From: Isotricha intestinalis
Lineage: Eukaryota; Ciliophora; Litostomatea; Vestibuliferida; Isotrichidae
Direction: 5' to 3'
NCBI GenBank assembly: GCA_023807065.1
Contig: JAJJLU010004573.1
Location: 1 to 11,517, forward strand
Length of the DNA stretch: 11,517 nucleotides
Below, one piece after another: positions 8,949-11,517 of the stretch. The translations under genes and the position numbers were made by a program. Positions within the stretch are counted from its first letter, which is position 1. The number at the start of each line of letters is the position of its first letter. The notes below the pieces were generated by a model. The model did not search any database. It saw only the letters and a program-made list of their open reading frames with translations, and was not told the origin of the DNA.

Positions 8949-11158
8949 ATGAATGAGATAAAAGAAGAACAGAATATTCTTTCTCAAAATATTAATTTAA
9001 TAAATACATCTCCAATAAAAGTTTCAAATGGAAATAAAGAAAAAAATAATATAAATAATAAAAAATTTAAAATCAAAAAACATACATTTTTAAATTCAAC
9101 AAGTTATAATTTACAAAAAAGTCAATCAAACCTTAGATTACATAATAAATATTTTTCAATAATAAATGCAAAAAGATCAAAAAATTTTTTAAAAAACTTA
9201 AGTTTCTTAAATGACGATTATAACTTAAACAAACATAACAGTAGAATTCATTTAGATAAAAATTATAATATTGAAAACATAATGAATAAAAATGAGGAAT
9301 ATAATAATTTACATAAAGAAAAAACAATAAATCAAAAAATAGATTTTCAAGAATTTTACATAAATAACAATATTAAAAACATAGAACAAAAAATAAAAAA
9401 TAACACAATAAACACAACAAAATATAATATAATAACATTTATTCCAAAAAGTTTATTAATTCAATTTGCAAGATTACCAAATATATATTTTTTAGCAACT
9501 GCAATAATTCAATCAATTCCATTAATAAGTCCATTATCATCAATGACTGCAATATTTCTATTAATATTTGTATTAAGTGTAAGTATGATAAGAGATTTAA
9601 TAGAAGATTTAGCAAGATTAAAATATGATAGAATAAATAATAATGAAAAAATTATAGTATATAGAGATGGAAAATTTATTAGAACAATTAGTTCTTCTCT
9701 TCAAATTGGAGAATTAATACTTGTATATGAAAATAAACAAATTCCAAGTGATTTAATAATAATTGATAGTATTTAAATGAAGGAATGGCATATGTTGAAA
9801 CTTCATCTTTAGATGGAGAAAAAAATTTAAAACCAAAAATTGCTAATAATAATTTATGTGGTTTATTTAAAAATTTATTAAATTCTAATGAAGAAAATCC
9901 AATTAATAATGAAAAATTTAATAATATTATATTTGAAGGTTATTGTCAATGTGATCCTCCAAATTCAAATTAACATAAATTAGATGGTAGAGTTTCAATT
10001 TCTTATAATATTAATAATAATAAGAAAAAAATTAAATTTCCTATTACAGAAAGACAAATGTTATTAAAAGGTAGTATATTAAAAAATACAAATTGGATTA
10101 TTGGTTTTGTTTTATATACTGGAATGAATAATAAAATTATTTTAAATTCTAAAAGACCTAGAACTAAAATGAGTATTATTGAAAAGAAAATGAATAAATA
10201 TTTAATTGGTATATTTATTTTATTAATTATTTTATGTGCTATAAGTTCTTTTGTTAATGATTTAAAATATCATCATTTTGAAAATTATTATAAAAGATTT
10301 ATATTATTAGAAAGAAATCATAAATTAGAAAGTTTTATTGCATTTTTTACTTATTTTCTTCTTTTAAATACTTTAATTCCAATTAGTTTAATTATAACTA
10401 TGGAAATAGTAAAAATGAATCAAGGTTTTTTTATATCATGGGATGTAGAATTATATTCTAAAATAAGAAATAAATTTGCAAAAGCAAAAACAGTTTCAAT
10501 AATAGAAGAATTAGGAAATGGAAATTATATTGTTAGTGATAAAACTGGAACATTAACAGCAAATAAAATGAAATTTAAATATTGTATAATATATGGAAAA
10601 TGTTATGAATATGATAAAGAATATGAAGAAGATCCCAATAATATAATTAATGAAATTTATAGTAATAAAAATGTAAATATTAATAATATAAAAAAGAATA
10701 ATAATTCAATAATGAGAATACCAAAAAATTTTTTTACTCAATTAATTCAATTTAATAATGAAAGTATATTAAAATCAAAAATAAATAAAATAACAGAAAT
10801 ACATAAAACTCAAATAAATCAAAATAATATAAATAATTTTTTTAATGAAGAATTTAGAATTATAAATGAATTTTGGACAGCAATATCAATAGCACATGAA
10901 TGTGTATGTTCAAATTCAAAAGCTTTTCAATATTCTGGAGTGTCCCCAGATGATGTTGAATTAGTAAAAACTGCTCATGAACAAGGATATACTTTTTTAT
11001 TATCAAGTAATGAAATTAGAGAAATTAGAATTGATAATAATATTCAAACTTTTAATGTTTTAAATGTTTTAAATTTTTCTTCTGAAAGAAAAAGAATGAG
11101 TATTATAATTAAAGATAAAAATCATATTATTAAATTATATTCAAAACATACATTCTAA
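8949..11158 (+). CDS. P4-type ATPase (phospholipid flippase), interrupted and lacking its C-terminal part
   Basis: A low-complexity Asn/Lys-rich head of about 150 residues precedes typical P4-ATPase sequence. The entry motif is TTKYNIITFIPKSLLIQFAR with NIYFL, followed by two membrane spans. The actuator domain carries LDGEKNLK (9812 on; the family usually has DGET). Next come the membrane-4 motif PISL and the phosphorylation motif DKTGTLT, with catalytic Asp at 10538-10540. The nucleotide-binding domain has YSGVSPDD and SSERKRMSIII. Such pumps move aminophospholipids to the cytosolic leaflet. The frame is broken at 9771-9776, best explained by one missing T (giving SILNEG, the family spacing), and a TAA (9971-9973) sits inside a conserved stretch where Leu is usual. 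Homology stops after IKLYSK, before the expected KGAD, so the rest of the N domain, the P domain (GDGANDV) and later membrane spans are absent. Confidence 0.85.
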
Positions 11159-11517
11159 ATTTTTAATATTTTCAAATTCTTTAAAAATTAAGTGAAATTA
11201 AAATATGAATTAAATAATATTATAGAACATGAAAAAATTGAAGAAATAACGTTTTTATTTATAATTGATGATAAAAATGTAGTATTTATGATTGAATGTA
11301 GATTAATAGAAAATGATAGTGAAGAAAGTAAAACATCTTATCAAATATCAGATAATTATTTTTCACTTTTTAAAGGAGAAAAAATAGAATAAAATATGAT
11401 ATTAAAAAAAGCAAAAAATAAAAATGGAAGAATTGAAGTAAGAGGATAGAATGTCAATTGATTTATTATAGATAAAAAATTAAAATAATAAATAAAAAAA
11501 TAAAAAAAATTAATTAG
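11159..11517 (+). other. Region after the flippase break, with a weak open stretch of unknown nature
   Basis: In the same phase as the flippase there is an open stretch at 11192-11392 (66 codons, beginning with GTG, ending TAA), flanked by TAA codons at 11156 and 11189. It reads FLFIIDDKNVVFMIECRL and a charged tail. Codon use looks coding-like, but I cannot match it to the missing part of a P4-ATPase (no KGAD, no GLRTL, no LLG-A-IED). It may be decayed flippase sequence, an unrelated exon, or chance. The last 120 bp are A-rich and appear non-coding. Confidence 0.3.

Noticed and set aside
9133..9327. Minus-strand open frame opposite the flippase head
   Set aside because: It lies wholly within the Asn/Lys-rich flippase N-terminus on the other strand and has no features of its own.
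9971..9973. In-frame TAA in the flippase as evidence for reassigned stop codons
   Set aside because: Only three in-frame stops are found across the right-arm genes, while dozens of Gln codons there are CAA. The usual residue at this site is Leu, one base from TAA. Mutation or error is the simpler reading.
9926..9998. Possible 33-bp intron (GTGATC...TTAG at about 9950-9982) that would remove the TAA
   Set aside because: The segment encodes conserved flippase residues (CDPPN and KLDG), so it is coding and not an intron.
10940..10950. Second CCCC run as another telomere trace
   Set aside because: It is part of the codons for the conserved VSPDD motif of the flippase and has no repeat around it.

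Overview
The window looks like AT-rich protist DNA, most likely from a ciliate macronucleus. GC is below about 20% by eye, and coding regions differ from spacers mainly by codon-like AT triplets and asparagine/lysine-rich proteins. A 1,679-codon gene contains no TAA, TAG or TGA and ends in a double TAA, so the standard code is in use. That argues against a Tetrahymena/Paramecium-type code. The key landmark is at 5685-5711: a GC-rich block made of a G4ATT-type repeat running into its own inverse, AATC4. It reads as two short ciliate-type telomeres (G strand GGGGATT, C strand CCCCAAT) joined end to end. I recall a C4A2T telomere from rumen litostome ciliates, which also use the standard code, but this is from memory and unchecked.

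I therefore read the window as parts of two chromosomes. Left arm (1-5694): a minus-strand open stretch running off the left edge (1-355), divergent from one large intact gene (445-5484). That gene encodes a multi-pass membrane protein with a PAS-like domain, of the TmcB-like/PAS family expanded in ciliates. About 200 bp of spacer follow, then the telomere-like end.

Right arm (5695-11517): it begins with AATCCCC repeats, then a lysine/asparagine-rich unrecognised gene (about 5712-6549, +). Next is a convergent RBR-type E3 ubiquitin ligase gene (6707-8193, -) with an N/Q tandem-repeat linker. After a 755-bp spacer comes the N-terminal two-thirds of a P4-ATPase (lipid flippase) gene (8949-about 11158, +). 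All three right-arm genes are interrupted: I count seven frame changes and three in-frame stops, while the left gene has none over 5 kb.

The genes show no operon logic or shared pathway beyond membrane and cell housekeeping. The striking features are the telomere-to-telomere junction and the contrast between an intact left arm and a frame-broken right arm. The contrast could reflect assembly or amplification artefact, decay, or recoding at TAA codons.
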